64,000 nt of DNA from Streptomyces californicus (GCF_000717645.1 NZ_JNZZ01000002.1:434001-498000); one strand, 5' to 3'; shown: positions 36,499 to 46,466, counted from the stretch's first letter. The notes: a model not told the origin generated them from the sequence alone. Program-made: numbers and translations.

Positions 36499-37305
36499 TC
36501 AGGTCCGGCGGTCCGCGGGCCGGTCCAGCAGCGCCTCGATGTGGTTGCGCGCCATCGTGTCCACCTGGACGTCGAGATCGGCCCCGTACGTCCGCAGCCC
36601 CAGCGTCAGGTGCTCCCGCATCCGCGCGCACGCGAGATCCACGTCCCGCGCCTCGATCGCCTCGAAGATCTCCGGGTGGTGCGGAACCCCGGGCTCGCCG
36701 ATCGACGGGTCGGAGTTGGAGCGGAGCATCATCTCGAACATCATCCCGCTGATCGAGGAGAGCATGATCCTCAGCACCGGGTTCTTGCTGGCCACCGCGA
36801 TGGCGTCGTGGAACGCCATGTCCGCCTGGGCCTTGACCACGACGTCGGTCGCCGACTCCAGGGCGTCCCGGGCGGCCCGCATCGCCGCGACGTCCTCGTC
36901 GGTGGCGCGCTCGGTCGCCAGCCGGACCATCTCGACCTCCAGCGGAATGCGCGCCTCGATCAGCTGCCGGACCGTCGGCCGTCCCGCCCGGTACAGCGCG
37001 TCGTAACCCCGCGCCTGCCCCGACGACTGCTCGCGGACGAAGGAACCGCGCCCCGGGGCCACGTCGATCAGGTGCTGCGCCTCCAGCCGTCGCAGCACCT
37101 CGCGCACGACGTTCCTGCTGGCGCCGAACTGCGTGGCCAGCTCCCGCTCGGAGGGGAGCTTCGACCCGACGGCGATCGCCCCGGAGCGGATGTCGTGCTC
37201 CAGGTCACGGGCGATGCGCTCGGTCAGGAGGCCGCGCCGGCCGGGGGCCGCGACCGGGCCCGTCCGCGGCGAATCCGGCGGGGAGGAGGGGGCGGACGGC
37301 TGCAT
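36499..37305 (-). CDS. GntR family regulator, FadR/FCD subfamily
   Basis: 268 residues. Winged helix about 25-95 ([64 protein letters not shown]) followed by an all-helical FCD domain with the metal-type residues in [11 protein letters not shown] and [13 protein letters not shown]. FadR/UxuR-subfamily regulators respond to fatty or sugar acids and bind TGGT-N3-ACCA sites. A perfect site of this kind precedes the mannonate ABC operon at 30.3 kb, 6 kb away, making this protein a candidate regulator. No ribosome binding site; a TACGCT -10-like hexamer lies just upstream of the ATG, so the mRNA may be leaderless. Confidence 0.87.
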   Translation of the reverse strand: MQPSAPSSPPDSPRTGPVAAPGRRGLLTERIARDLEHDIRSGAIAVGSKLPSERELATQFGASRNVVREVLRRLEAQHLIDVAPGRGSFVREQSSGQARGYDALYRAGRPTVRQLIEARIPLEVEMVRLATERATDEDVAAMRAARDALESATDVVVKAQADMAFHDAIAVASKNPVLRIMLSSISGMMFEMMLRSNSDPSIGEPGVPHHPEIFEAIEARDVDLACARMREHLTLGLRTYGADLDVQVDTMARNHIEALLDRPADRRT

Positions 37306-37458
37306 GGTCGCAGCGTACAGGCCGGTCGGGGCCGGGGAAGGCGGCAGGCGGGCCCGACCTCCGAACCGGATGAGAGGGTTGGCTTCTCCCGTGAGGTCCG
37401 TCCGGACCGCCGCCTTCTCCGCCACCCCGCCCGCCCGAGAACCCCAGGGACCACCGTC

Positions 37459-37794
37459 GTGCTCGTCGCCCGCTCCATCGCCCTGTTCGCCGTCGCCGCC
37501 CTCTTCGAGATCGGAGGGGCCTGGCTGGTCTGGCAGGGCATCCGTGAACACAAGGGATGGATCTGGATCGGCGCCGGCGTCATCGCCCTCGGTCTCTACG
37601 GCGTCGTAGCGACCTTCCAGTCCGATGACAACTTCGGGCGCATCCTCGCGGCGTACGGCGGCGTCTTCGTCGCCGGCTCGATCGCCTGGGGCATGGTCGC
37701 CGACGGCTACCGCCCCGACCGCTTCGACGTCATCGGCGCCCTCGTCTGCCTCGCGGGCATGGCCCTGATCATGTACGCCCCGCGCGGCAGTTGA
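37459..37794 (+). CDS. YnfA/UPF0060 family membrane protein
   Basis: 111 residues from GTG with AGGGA upstream. Four predicted helices with the family pattern [66 protein letters not shown] and ending [23 protein letters not shown]0060 proteins resemble small multidrug resistance transporters; the role is not established. Divergent from gntR. Confidence 0.88.
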   Translation: MLVARSIALFAVAALFEIGGAWLVWQGIREHKGWIWIGAGVIALGLYGVVATFQSDDNFGRILAAYGGVFVAGSIAWGMVADGYRPDRFDVIGALVCLAGMALIMYAPRGS

Positions 37795-37972
37795 CCGCCG
37801 ACATCCGCTCGCGCCACAGCCCGGGCGGACCATGCGGCCCGGCTCCCGGTGCGAACGCCGCGCCCGGCGCCGGGAGTACCGCGAAAGCCGACGGTTGATC
37901 ACGTTTGTGTACCGGGCCGGAACTGTGGCTTCCATCACAGCCAGCGCGATCGCGCCCTGGTGAGATCGCCGG

Positions 37973-38989
37973 GTGCTCGGATTCTTCCTCCGCCTCCTGC
38001 CCTTCTGGGTCCGGGAGCCTCTGCTCATCGTGATCGGGTCGGTCATCGGCCTGCGCCTCCTGCACATCGCCGTCCTCGAGAAGGAGTGGGCGCCCGCCGG
38101 GATCGGCGCGGTGTTCCTGCTGCTGGCCGCGGTGAGCATCCACCGGGTGGTCCAGGCGGTCCGCGCGCGTCGAGGCGCCTCAGCGGGGGCCGCCGAGGCG
38201 GGGCTTCCCGGACAGCCGCAGCCTGTCGCGGCGCGAAGCGCCGCACCGCCGGTTCCACCCGCCGCGCCCGCCCCGCCGAAGGAAATCCACGCCGGTGTCC
38301 AGGTGTTCGCCGCCTTCGCCGTGTTCGGGGTGCTCGCCGCCTCGGTGTGGCTGGGGCCGCGTCTGCTGCCCCCCGAGGGCGAGGGCGACGGCACGCCGCG
38401 CGCCGCCGCCTGTCCGAGCGAAGAGGACGCGAAGGGCGAGAAGACGCCGGACGCCTACAAGAAGGCGGACGTGGTCACCGGCGCGGACCTGTGCGAGGCG
38501 CTCAACACGCCGGACCTCGCCGGACTCCTGGGTACGCCCGACGAGATCGCGACCACGGCGAGCGGCGACAACGGCACCGCGGCCCTGACCGGCGGCAAGG
38601 TGGCCCGGCCGGTGGCCGAGGTCCGGTTCGACACCTACACCGTGAACGTCTCGGTCACCTACAACAAGCTGTCGATGGACCAGTACGTGAAGCTGATGGA
38701 GTTCGGGAACGAGACGGACGTCAAGAAGTCCACCGTCCTCGACCGGACCGCGGTCTTCTTCTCGCAGCCCACCATGGCGATCGAGATCGACCTCGGCGGC
38801 GGCGGAACCGGCGGGCCCGTCACCGACGGACCCCTGGCCAGAAACCTGGCCGTGGCCCTCGACGGGAAGGACCGGGGCGGCTACTGCGAGGTCACCGTGT
38901 GGAGCGACGCCGGGACCCTTCCGGACGACAACGCACTCCTCGACATCGCGGAGACCGTGCTCCCGGCGATCCCCGAACGCGCGGCATGA
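37973..38989 (+). CDS. DUF6215-like membrane-anchored protein
   Basis: 338 residues from GTG with GAGA upstream. Two N-terminal hydrophobic segments (about 13-30 and 42-55), a Pro/Ala linker, a third transmembrane segment (about 108-126), and an extracytoplasmic domain of about 200 residues beginning near CPSEEDAKGEKTP, with a possible disulfide pair (C142, C167 region and a late Cys in GGYCEVTVW). Resembles Streptomyces proteins annotated DUF6215; no function is known. Convergent with the large discoidin-domain gene. Confidence 0.7.
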   Translation: MLGFFLRLLPFWVREPLLIVIGSVIGLRLLHIAVLEKEWAPAGIGAVFLLLAAVSIHRVVQAVRARRGASAGAAEAGLPGQPQPVAARSAAPPVPPAAPAPPKEIHAGVQVFAAFAVFGVLAASVWLGPRLLPPEGEGDGTPRAAACPSEEDAKGEKTPDAYKKADVVTGADLCEALNTPDLAGLLGTPDEIATTASGDNGTAALTGGKVARPVAEVRFDTYTVNVSVTYNKLSMDQYVKLMEFGNETDVKKSTVLDRTAVFFSQPTMAIEIDLGGGGTGGPVTDGPLARNLAVALDGKDRGGYCEVTVWSDAGTLPDDNALLDIAETVLPAIPERAA

Positions 38990-39063
38990 CCGGTCCGGGG
39001 CGTACGACCGAGCCCGAGCGGACCGTACGTCCCGATCGCCGGCCCGGCCCGGACGGACCGGTC
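38988..39063. terminator. possible bidirectional terminator
   Basis: 9-bp inverted repeats GACCGGTCC (38988-38996) and GGACCGGTC (39055-39063) flank the gap between two convergent genes; each overlaps a stop codon region. The loop is long, so this is a weak call. Confidence 0.35.
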
Positions 39064-42000
39064 AGTCGACCGAGAGGCGCGTGAGACCCGCGCGCCCCTC
39101 CGGAGTGCCGGACACCCGTAGCGCCACGAAACGCGGCGAGCCCGAGACGCGCAGGCTCCTCACCCGGCCGCCACCGCCCGGGGCGCCCGCCCGCCGGTAG
39201 CGGATCCCGTCGTCGCTGACCTCCACGGACAGGGCCGGGACCCGACCCGACGACCACTCCGCCTCCACCCGGCGGACCGCCCGCCGCGCCCCGAGGTCCA
39301 CGACCATGCGGCCGTCGCGCCCCGGCCGCCACACCGTGTCCGGGTCGCCGTCCACCGCCGCCGAGGGATCCGACATCCCCGCGGGCAGCGGCGCGTTCGG
39401 GAAGACGGCCCGCCCGAGGGCATGGTCCGTCGTCGGGTACGGCCGTGCACCGCGCACCGTGACCTCCGTCGCCCGGCCCGGCCTCACCGCCACCGTGGAG
39501 CCGCGCCCCTGCGCCACGATCCGCACCCGGCAGGCCGGACCCGTGAGCCGTACCGTGGCGGCGTCCAGGACCGTCACCCGCAGCCCGTTCGGGAGCGACC
39601 GCCCCGAGAGCGGGGCCAGGGTGAACCGGGGCGGCAGCAGCAGCGCCGACGCCGCCTCCAGCCGCGCCTCGTACCGCAGCCCGCTCCGGGTCACCACCTG
39701 CTCGCCCTCGTAGACCTCCCGCTCGCGGCCCTCCCGCACCAGGGCGACCGGGGTGCCCACCGCCTGCTCCGACAGGTTGAACAGACTCAGGTGTCCGTCC
39801 GTGAGCGCGGCCCGCACCCGGTCGTCGGCGGCCGTGGGCGCGGGACGCCGGGCCAGGGCCTCCAACTCGGCCGCGGACACCCCGCAGTGGCCCTCCACCA
39901 GGAGAGGCACCGGGTCGCCCTCGGACAGGACGATGGTGTCCCCGTACACCGCCAGCGGGCCGCCCTCGGCACGCACCACCAGCCCCGCGCGGCCGTCCAC
40001 ATCCAGCCAGCCGCCGGTACTGCGCAGCGCCGGGAGCGGCCCGCTCGCCAGGTCCGTCCACCGTTGGCCGTCGTCCGAACCCTGCACCAGGTAGGCGCGG
40101 CCCGCCGCACTCTCCCAGCGCAGGGTGACCCGGTCCAGGGCGCGGGGCTCGCCCAGGTCCACCGCCAGCCAGCTGTCGCGGCGCGGCCGGTCGGCGGTCG
40201 AGACCGCCCAGCGGGTGGTGCCGTCCCCGTCCACGGCCGACTCGGGCCCCCTGCCCGGCGTGTACGAGGAAGCGGTGGCCCGCCCGCCGCGCGCGAGATC
40301 GGGCCCGTCCGTGCCGTCCTGAGCCTCCACGGCGAACAGCGAGTACCCGTACGCCGGATCGGGCGTCACCCCCAGAACGCGCAGATGGCGCACCGTCGTC
40401 CGGGCGAACGGCACCACGTCGACCCGACCGGTCGAGCCGCCGGAGGAGTCCCGTGACGGGACCGTCGCCGACCCCTCCGCGAAACGGTAGGTACGGCTGC
40501 CGCCCAGACCGCCCACACCCGGCATCGTCAGGTTGTGCACCTCCAGCCGGCCGCCTGCGGCGCCCGGACCGGCGGCGGCGTGGACGACCGTCCCGGTGGG
40601 CAGCGTGGTGAAGCCCGCGAACCCGTCCTTCAGCCGCAGCAGCGTCGCGCTTCCGTCGAACCCGTCGCGCAGCCGGGTGTGCACGCGGACCGAACGGCCG
40701 GTGACCTCCACGCCGGTCGACGGAAGGAACATCGGTGTGCTGCCGCTGATCCGGAACAGCCAGTCGTCGTGGCCCGGCTGCCAGGCGAACTTCACGAACT
40801 TCGGCTTGGACACCGCACCGGCCCAGGCGGCGGGGGACTGGTGCGCCACCAGGCCGGGCCCCTCCCCGAAGTCGGTCACCCCGGAGGCGTACGCGAACAA
40901 CTCCCGCTCCGGCAGAGGCCGCACCGGGCCGCCTGCCCCGGGCCACACGTGCAGCAGATAGCTGATGGCCAGCTCCGCGCGGGCCTCCGGCTCGTACTTC
41001 GGCTCACCGGAGAACTTCGCCAGCCGGTACTCCGGCGGGTACGCCTGGTACGCCTCCAGCCGTGCCGCCAGCTCCTGTTCGGCGCGGGCCGCCGCCCGGT
41101 CGCCCATCACCCGGGCGAGGAACGCCAGCGGGATCACGTCCCGGCCGTACAGATGCTCGCGGTCGTCGACCATCGGCATCAACGGCTCACCCGCGTCGGA
41201 CATCACGCCCAGCAGCGTCCGCCACAGCGGTCCGGCGTTCGGCTGCCGCGTGAGCACCTCGGGCAGCGGCTGCCCGGCGGCCAGGAAGTGGGCCGCGTTC
41301 CGCCCCGAGGTACGCCACAGCTCCGCCTGGTAGTGGGGCCCGAAGGAGCCGTGGTTCTCCACGATGAACGTGTCGTGGACGTTGCGCGCCGTGTTCCGGT
41401 CCACCGGAACACCGTCCACCCGGGCCGGGTTGGCCAGATCGGCCTCCGGCAGACCGGCCTCGTTGCGCGACCAGGTCCCGTACGCGGTGGCCCACTCGGC
41501 GCGGCGGCGGTCGTCCGGCGCCCAGGCCAGAGCGGGGGCCAGGGCCTGGGCGTAGATGCCCATCTCCTCCAGCTTGGTGTCCCCGACATGGCCGCCGGTC
41601 AGGCCGTTCGGCGTCCAGGAGCCGGAGGCCGGGTCGTCGCCGGTGCCGAGCGCGTGGGTGTACGCCGCCTGTTCCCGGACGATCCGGTCCACCGAGGACC
41701 GGGTCCCCGCGTCCAGGTCGTCCCAGAGCAGGCGGGCGGCCAGCACGAAGTAGGACTGGAACGTGGTGTCGAAGAACAGCGTGCGGCCCCACTGCGTGCC
41801 GCCGGCCAGCCGGTTGGAGGCGGCGAAGTGCCGCAACGTCGCCAGGGTCCGCCGCTTCAGCGTCTCCCGGTCCACCCCCGCCAGACCGGCGTCGTAGCTC
41901 CCGCGCGTCAACAGGACGGCGTGGCCGAGCACCACCGCGAAGCCGAAGGACGTGGCGGTGTAGGTCCCCCGGGCCTCGTCCCACTGGGTCTCGGACCACC

Positions 42001-42193
42001 GGGTGTGCCGCAGCAGGACCCGGTAGTAGGTGGCGGCGACCTCGTCCTGCGCGCCGCTCCCGCCCGCCGTCACCCGCGGGGCCGCGCTCGCCGGGGCGGC
42101 GTCGATGCCCAGGGGCAGGGCGGCCGCGGCTCCGGACGCGCCGAGGAGACGCAGGAGGCGGCGGCGGCCGAGGGGGAGGGAGATCGGGACCAC
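39062..42193 (-). CDS. large secreted protein with alpha-toroid-like N-terminus and two discoidin (F5/8 type C) domains
   Basis: 1043 residues from GTG 42193, which has GAGGAG seven bases upstream. A Tat-like signal (GRRRLLRLLG at 9-18, cleavage near ASA-AP) is followed by about 450 mainly helical residues (WDEARGTYTATSFGFAVVLGHAVLLTRG, TFQSYFVLAARLLWDDLDAGTR, VHDTFIVENHGSFGPHYQAELWR, MPMVDDREHLYGRD) resembling polysaccharide-lyase-type alpha/alpha toroids, then beta-rich sequence, one F5/8C domain (about 660-760; RGGRATASSYTPGRGPESAV), a beta region, and a second F5/8C domain at the C-terminus (about 925-1043). Likely an extracellular polysaccharide-degrading enzyme; the catalytic family was not recognised. 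Confidence 0.72.
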   Translation of the reverse strand: MVPISLPLGRRRLLRLLGASGAAAALPLGIDAAPASAAPRVTAGGSGAQDEVAATYYRVLLRHTRWSETQWDEARGTYTATSFGFAVVLGHAVLLTRGSYDAGLAGVDRETLKRRTLATLRHFAASNRLAGGTQWGRTLFFDTTFQSYFVLAARLLWDDLDAGTRSSVDRIVREQAAYTHALGTGDDPASGSWTPNGLTGGHVGDTKLEEMGIYAQALAPALAWAPDDRRRAEWATAYGTWSRNEAGLPEADLANPARVDGVPVDRNTARNVHDTFIVENHGSFGPHYQAELWRTSGRNAAHFLAAGQPLPEVLTRQPNAGPLWRTLLGVMSDAGEPLMPMVDDREHLYGRDVIPLAFLARVMGDRAAARAEQELAARLEAYQAYPPEYRLAKFSGEPKYEPEARAELAISYLLHVWPGAGGPVRPLPERELFAYASGVTDFGEGPGLVAHQSPAAWAGAVSKPKFVKFAWQPGHDDWLFRISGSTPMFLPSTGVEVTGRSVRVHTRLRDGFDGSATLLRLKDGFAGFTTLPTGTVVHAAAGPGAAGGRLEVHNLTMPGVGGLGGSRTYRFAEGSATVPSRDSSGGSTGRVDVVPFARTTVRHLRVLGVTPDPAYGYSLFAVEAQDGTDGPDLARGGRATASSYTPGRGPESAVDGDGTTRWAVSTADRPRRDSWLAVDLGEPRALDRVTLRWESAAGRAYLVQGSDDGQRWTDLASGPLPALRSTGGWLDVDGRAGLVVRAEGGPLAVYGDTIVLSEGDPVPLLVEGHCGVSAAELEALARRPAPTAADDRVRAALTDGHLSLFNLSEQAVGTPVALVREGREREVYEGEQVVTRSGLRYEARLEAASALLLPPRFTLAPLSGRSLPNGLRVTVLDAATVRLTGPACRVRIVAQGRGSTVAVRPGRATEVTVRGARPYPTTDHALGRAVFPNAPLPAGMSDPSAAVDGDPDTVWRPGRDGRMVVDLGARRAVRRVEAEWSSGRVPALSVEVSDDGIRYRRAGAPGGGGRVRSLRVSGSPRFVALRVSGTPEGRAGLTRLSVD

Positions 42194-42365
42194 GGTGGTT
42201 CTCCTCTGACGGGCTCTCGCGGCGGTCGCCCCGCGTGCACGAAGGACCGGCGTACGGGCGAGCGCGCCGGACAACGTTGTCACGCAGGGTTCGGGGACAC
42301 CTTTGGCCGCACCGGTATGTTCCGTCAAGGGGAAGCACACGATTGATCGAGGAAGGGCGGCGGCA

Positions 42366-43085
42366 GTGAGGACGATCGGGCTCATCGGCGGTATGAGCTG
42401 GGAGTCGACGGCGGAGTACTACCGGCTGATCAACGAGCACACCCGCGACCGGCTGGGCGGCCTGCACTCCGCGCGCTGCGTGCTGTACTCGGTCGACTTC
42501 GCCGAGATCGAACGGCTCCAGACCGAGGGCCGTTGGGCGGAGGCGGGGGAGGTCCTGGCCGACGCGGCCCGCGCGGTGCAGGCGGCTGGGGCCGACATGG
42601 TGCTGATCTGCACCAACACCATGCACAAGGTCGCCGACGCGGTGGCGGCGGCGGTCTCCGTGCCCCTGCTGCACCTGGCCGACGCCACGGCGGACGCGGT
42701 CCACGCGGCGAGGGTTCGCCGGGTGGGGCTGCTGGGCACGGCGTTCACCATGGAGCAGGACTTCTACCGGGGCCGGCTGGAGGGCCGCGGGCTGGACGTA
42801 CGCGTGCCGGACGCGGCGGGGCGGGCCCTGGTGCACGAGGTCATCTACGGCGAACTGTGCCTGGGCGAGGTGCGGGAGGAGTCACGCGCCGCCTACCGGG
42901 AGATCATCCGGAGCCTGGTGGCGGACGGGGCCGAGGGGGTGATCCTCGGCTGCACGGAGATCGAACTGCTCATCGGCGCCGAGGACAGCCCGGTCCCGGT
43001 CTTCCCCACCGCGAGGCTGCACGCCCTGGCCGCGGTGGACGCGGCCCTGCGCGCTCCCGCCGGGCCGGACGCGCCCGAGGGGTGA
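42366..43085 (+). CDS. aspartate/glutamate racemase family protein
   Basis: 239 residues from GTG with GGAAGGG upstream. The two catalytic cysteines of the cofactor-independent racemases are C82 (LICTNTMHK) and C196 (VILGCTEIELL); N-terminus IGLIGGMSWESTAEYYRLIN is typical of YgeA/aspartate racemase-like proteins. Interconverts an L- and D-amino acid, most likely aspartate or a broad set. Divergent from the discoidin-domain gene; no operon partners. Confidence 0.88.
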   Translation: MRTIGLIGGMSWESTAEYYRLINEHTRDRLGGLHSARCVLYSVDFAEIERLQTEGRWAEAGEVLADAARAVQAAGADMVLICTNTMHKVADAVAAAVSVPLLHLADATADAVHAARVRRVGLLGTAFTMEQDFYRGRLEGRGLDVRVPDAAGRALVHEVIYGELCLGEVREESRAAYREIIRSLVADGAEGVILGCTEIELLIGAEDSPVPVFPTARLHALAAVDAALRAPAGPDAPEG

Positions 43086-43402
43086 GCGGGGACGGACCGA
43101 CGCGCGGCCTCCTCGCCGCGTCCGGGGCGCAGCGCTGCGGCCGTTGGGTGGGACGGTGCCGAAACGGGCCTGACACAGGCCCTGTTCGTGGCCACCCGGG
43201 GCGTGTCCGGGTCCGAACGGGCCCACGGAAGGGGAGTTGGCGGCCTGGTCCGAACCTGCCGGTATGAGGTGGTGCTTTCGGGACAGACGTTGGCCCAGAG
43301 TGCCCGGGACCGGCGGTCCGGGAGCTGCGGGGGCATCGTGCCGCGCCGTTCCCGCCGCGCCGGGCCCGGCCCGTACGACATCCCTCCCGGAAGAAGGTCA
43401 CC
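43086..43402. other. 317-bp gene-free interval
   Basis: GC-rich sequence between the racemase and DUF3159 genes. I see no supported gene, operator palindrome or hairpin here apart from the ribosome binding site of the next gene (GGAAGAAGG). Confidence 0.5.
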
Positions 43403-44185
43403 GTGGCGATCGACGAGACGCAGCATCGGCTGGACGACAGGCGGACGGTTCCGGATCACCACGGACGTGGGCCCGCGACCGACCTCCAGGACGGTCGCGA
43501 GCCCACGACCGACCTCTACGGCGACGCGGGCCCGGAGCCCCGGCGCGGCCCCGATCCCGACCCGGCGCGGCGCCCCACCGCTCTGGAGCAGGCGGGGGGA
43601 GTGCGGGGCATCGTCTATTCCTCCCTGCCGGTCATCGCCTTCGTCATCGGCAACAGCCTCGGCGGTCTCCGCGCGGCGATCATCGCCGCCGTCGCCCTCG
43701 CCGTGGCGATCGCCGCCGAACGGCTGCTCCGCAAGGAATCGGTCATGCCCGCCGTCGGCGGGGTGTTCGGAGTGGCGATAGCCGCCGGGATCTCCTGGTG
43801 GACCGGGTCGGCCAAGGACTACTTCCTCATCGGGATCTGGTCCAACCTGGCCCTCGCCGTGGTCTTCGCCCTGTCCGTGCTCGCGCGCCGGCCGCTGGCG
43901 GGCGTGGTCTGGTACTCCATGACCGGCAAGGGCATGGCCTGGCGCGAGGACCGGCGGGCACGGCGCTGCTTCGGCATAGCGACGATCGTGCTCACCGCCA
44001 TCTTCGCCGCGCGCTTCGCCGTCCAGCAGTACCTCTACGCAGCCGACGAGGTCGGCTCCCTGGGCACCGCGAAGATCCTCATGGGCTACCCGCTGCTGGC
44101 CGTGGGCGTGCTCGCCGTGGCCTGGGCCGCGCGGGCCTCGCGACGAGGCCCCGAGGCCGGCGAGCGGACGCCGCGGCAGTCGTAG
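43403..44185 (+). CDS. DUF3159 family membrane protein
   Basis: 260 residues from GTG with GGAAGAAGG upstream. A polar N-terminus of about 60 residues precedes PTALEQAGGVRGIVYSSLPVIAFVIGNSLGGL and about six helices; GVFGVAIAAGISWWTGSAKDYFLIGIWSN and AWREDRRARRCFGIATIVLTAIFAARFAVQQYLY fit DUF3159. These proteins are frequent in actinobacteria; function unknown. Confidence 0.83.
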   Translation: MAIDETQHRLDDRRTVPDHHGRGPATDLQDGREPTTDLYGDAGPEPRRGPDPDPARRPTALEQAGGVRGIVYSSLPVIAFVIGNSLGGLRAAIIAAVALAVAIAAERLLRKESVMPAVGGVFGVAIAAGISWWTGSAKDYFLIGIWSNLALAVVFALSVLARRPLAGVVWYSMTGKGMAWREDRRARRCFGIATIVLTAIFAARFAVQQYLYAADEVGSLGTAKILMGYPLLAVGVLAVAWAARASRRGPEAGERTPRQS

Positions 44186-44290
44186 CCGGTTCCCGGGCGG
44201 TGCGCGCGGGCGGGCGGCGACGGGCGTGTCGGGGCATGGGCGGCGACGGTCGGCAGGTGTATCTCCCGCCGCAGCGGTTAGTTGTCCGCT

Positions 44291-45679
44291 ATGCCGCGAC
44301 ATGACCTGATCATTGTGGGCGCCGGTACGGGCAACGCCCTCATCGACGACCGCTTCGACGACCTCGACATCGCCCTGGTCTCCGCCGGCCCGTTCGGCGG
44401 CACCTGTCTCAACGCGGGGTGCATCCCCAGCAAGATGCTCGCCGCCACGGCCGACGTGGCGGACTCCGTACGGGCGGCCGGGCGACACGACGTCGACGCC
44501 GAACTGCGGGGCGTCCGCTGGCGGGACGTCCGCAGCCGCGTCTTCGACCGGCTCGACGCCTTCGCGGAAGAGGGCGAGAAGGGGCGCCGCGAGTCCGGCA
44601 ACACCACCGTGTACCGGGGCGAGGCGCGTTTCACGGGCCCGCGCAGGCTCACGGTGGAGACCGACGACGGGCCGGTGCCGATCGAGGCGGACCGGTTCGT
44701 GATCGCCGTCGGCGGCCGACCCGTCGTCCCCCCGGTGGTCGCGGACTCCGGGCTGCCGTACGAGACCTCCGACACGGTCATGCGCCTGGACGAGGTGCCA
44801 GGGCGGCTCGTCGTCCTCGGCGGCGGGTACATCGCCGCCGAACTGGCCCACGTTTTCCACTCCCTCGGCAGCCGGGTCACCGTCATCGAACAGGCAGACC
44901 TGCTGCTGGCCCAGCAGCAGGACGAACTGGTCTCCCGCACGTTCACCGACGCCGTGCGCGACCAGTGGGACCTACGGCTCGGCCGTGAGCTGACGGAGGT
45001 CTCCGGAGAGCCCGGCGACCTCCGTCTCACGTTGGACGACGGCGCCGAACTGACCGCGGAAACCCTGCTGGTGGCGGTGGGACGGCAGCCGAACAGCGAC
45101 CGGCTGGACGTGGCCGCGGCGGGCGTCGGGGTCGACGACGACGGCCGCGTCACCGTCGACGGGCAACTGCGTACCACCGCCGACGGGGTGTGGGCGCTCG
45201 GCGACATCTCCACGCGCGTCCCGCTCAAACATGTCGCGAACCGGGAGGCGGAGATCGTCGCCCACAACCTGCTCCACCCCGACGAGCCCCGGACCATGGG
45301 CTACGACGCGGTGCCTTCGGCCGTCTTCACCCGCCCGCAGATCGCCCAGGTCGGCCTCACCGAACAGGAGGCCCGCGACCAGGGCATGGACTACGCGGTG
45401 GCGGTCCACCGGTACGCGGACGTGGCCTACGGCTGGGCCCTGGAGGAGACCGAGGGCTTCTGCAAGGTGCTCGCCGACCGGCGCACCGGCCGCCTCCTGG
45501 GCGGCCACGTCCTCGGCCCGCAGGCGGCCACCCTGGTGCAGCCCCTGGTCATCGGCCTGACCACCGGCATGACCGCGCGGGACCTGGCCGAGCAGCCCCT
45601 CTGGATCCATCCGGCTCTCACCGAGGTCGTCGAGAACGCGCTGAGGGGACTGGACCCGGGGGCCGCGGACCAGGAGTGA
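44291..45679 (+). CDS. mtr: mycothione reductase-like flavoprotein disulfide reductase
   Basis: 462 residues. FAD site LIIVGAGTGNALI, redox-active disulfide C39-x4-C44 in GGTCLNAGCIPSKML, NADPH motif VVLGGGYIAAELAHVFHSLGSRVTVIEQ (about 176-203), second FAD motif GVWALGDIS, and C-terminal catalytic WIHPALTEVVENAL. GTGNALI and overall features fit mycothione reductase, which regenerates mycothiol with NADPH, rather than lipoamide dehydrogenase; the distinction is by eye. ATG 44291 is preferred to an in-frame TTG at 44282; neither has a clear ribosome binding site. Confidence 0.82.
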   Translation: MPRHDLIIVGAGTGNALIDDRFDDLDIALVSAGPFGGTCLNAGCIPSKMLAATADVADSVRAAGRHDVDAELRGVRWRDVRSRVFDRLDAFAEEGEKGRRESGNTTVYRGEARFTGPRRLTVETDDGPVPIEADRFVIAVGGRPVVPPVVADSGLPYETSDTVMRLDEVPGRLVVLGGGYIAAELAHVFHSLGSRVTVIEQADLLLAQQQDELVSRTFTDAVRDQWDLRLGRELTEVSGEPGDLRLTLDDGAELTAETLLVAVGRQPNSDRLDVAAAGVGVDDDGRVTVDGQLRTTADGVWALGDISTRVPLKHVANREAEIVAHNLLHPDEPRTMGYDAVPSAVFTRPQIAQVGLTEQEARDQGMDYAVAVHRYADVAYGWALEETEGFCKVLADRRTGRLLGGHVLGPQAATLVQPLVIGLTTGMTARDLAEQPLWIHPALTEVVENALRGLDPGAADQE

Positions 45680-45788
45680 ACGCCCGGATCCGGGCGGACC
45701 CGCCGACGACGGGGCCGCCCGCAGGGGGCCGCACCGGCCCGTGACCGGCGGACCGGTCGGGCGCCTCCGCACCCCTCGTGAGGGCGCG

Positions 45789-46466
45789 TCAGCCGTTGTC
45801 GCCGCCCTGTCCGGCGCTGCCCATCGGTCCGATCTCGACGGACGGCTCCGAACCGTCGGAGACGGCCAGCGACCCCTCGCCCGGCCAGGCCAGTTCCACC
45901 GACTTCTTCTCGTCGGGAGGAGTCACCACGAGTCCCTTGATGCGGGCACCGGTTCCGCCGGAGTCGTTCGCGCGGTAGAAGATGCCGAAGTACGTCGGCT
46001 CCCCGCTCTTCAGGGTGGTCCAGACGGGCTTCTGGTCGCGCCGCGTGGCGGGCACCGCGCCCTCGGTCGTGTTGAGGTTGACGCCCGCGTAGCCGCCGAT
46101 CGCGCACGTGCGACCGCTCTTGTTGAGGAGGGTGACGGTGACGGAGTGATCGCGGTCCTCGCCGATGGTGCTGTCGCTCGCCGTGATCTTGAGATCGTCC
46201 GTGTGGCACCGCTCGGCCTTCGCCGCGGCGCTCGGGCTCTGCCCGCCGGCGCCGCCCTCCTCGGCCGCGGAGGGGGACGCCGCGTCCGCCGGGCCGCTTT
46301 CGTCCCGCTGACCGGCGCCGTCGGAAGCCGATCCGTCGGCAGTGGAACCGGCGGAGGGCGAGGAGGTGGCGGACGCGTCCTTTCCTCCGCCGTCCCCGCC
46401 ACAGGCGGTGAGCGACATTCCGGCGGCGAGTGCCAGAGCGGTCATGGTCATCCTGGTGGTTCGCAT
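45789..46466 (-). CDS. DUF4232 domain lipoprotein
   Basis: 225 residues, lipobox SLTAC with C22, then a Ser/Ala/Gly-rich linker (about 25-85) and a DUF4232-type beta domain: RCHTDDLKITASDSTIGEDRDHSVTVTLLNKSGRTCAIGGYAGVNL (two Cys likely disulfide-linked) and SGEPTYFGIFYRAND. Surface lipoproteins of this kind are common in Streptomyces; function unknown. GAGGAG precedes the ATG. Confidence 0.85.
   Translation of the reverse strand: MRTTRMTMTALALAAGMSLTACGGDGGGKDASATSSPSAGSTADGSASDGAGQRDESGPADAASPSAAEEGGAGGQSPSAAAKAERCHTDDLKITASDSTIGEDRDHSVTVTLLNKSGRTCAIGGYAGVNLNTTEGAVPATRRDQKPVWTTLKSGEPTYFGIFYRANDSGGTGARIKGLVVTPPDEKKSVELAWPGEGSLAVSDGSEPSVEIGPMGSAGQGGDNG

Noticed and set aside
44282..44290. 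TTG at 44282 as start of the mycothione reductase gene
   Set aside because: It adds only three residues before the conserved MPRHDLIIVGAG and has no better ribosome binding site than the ATG at 44291.
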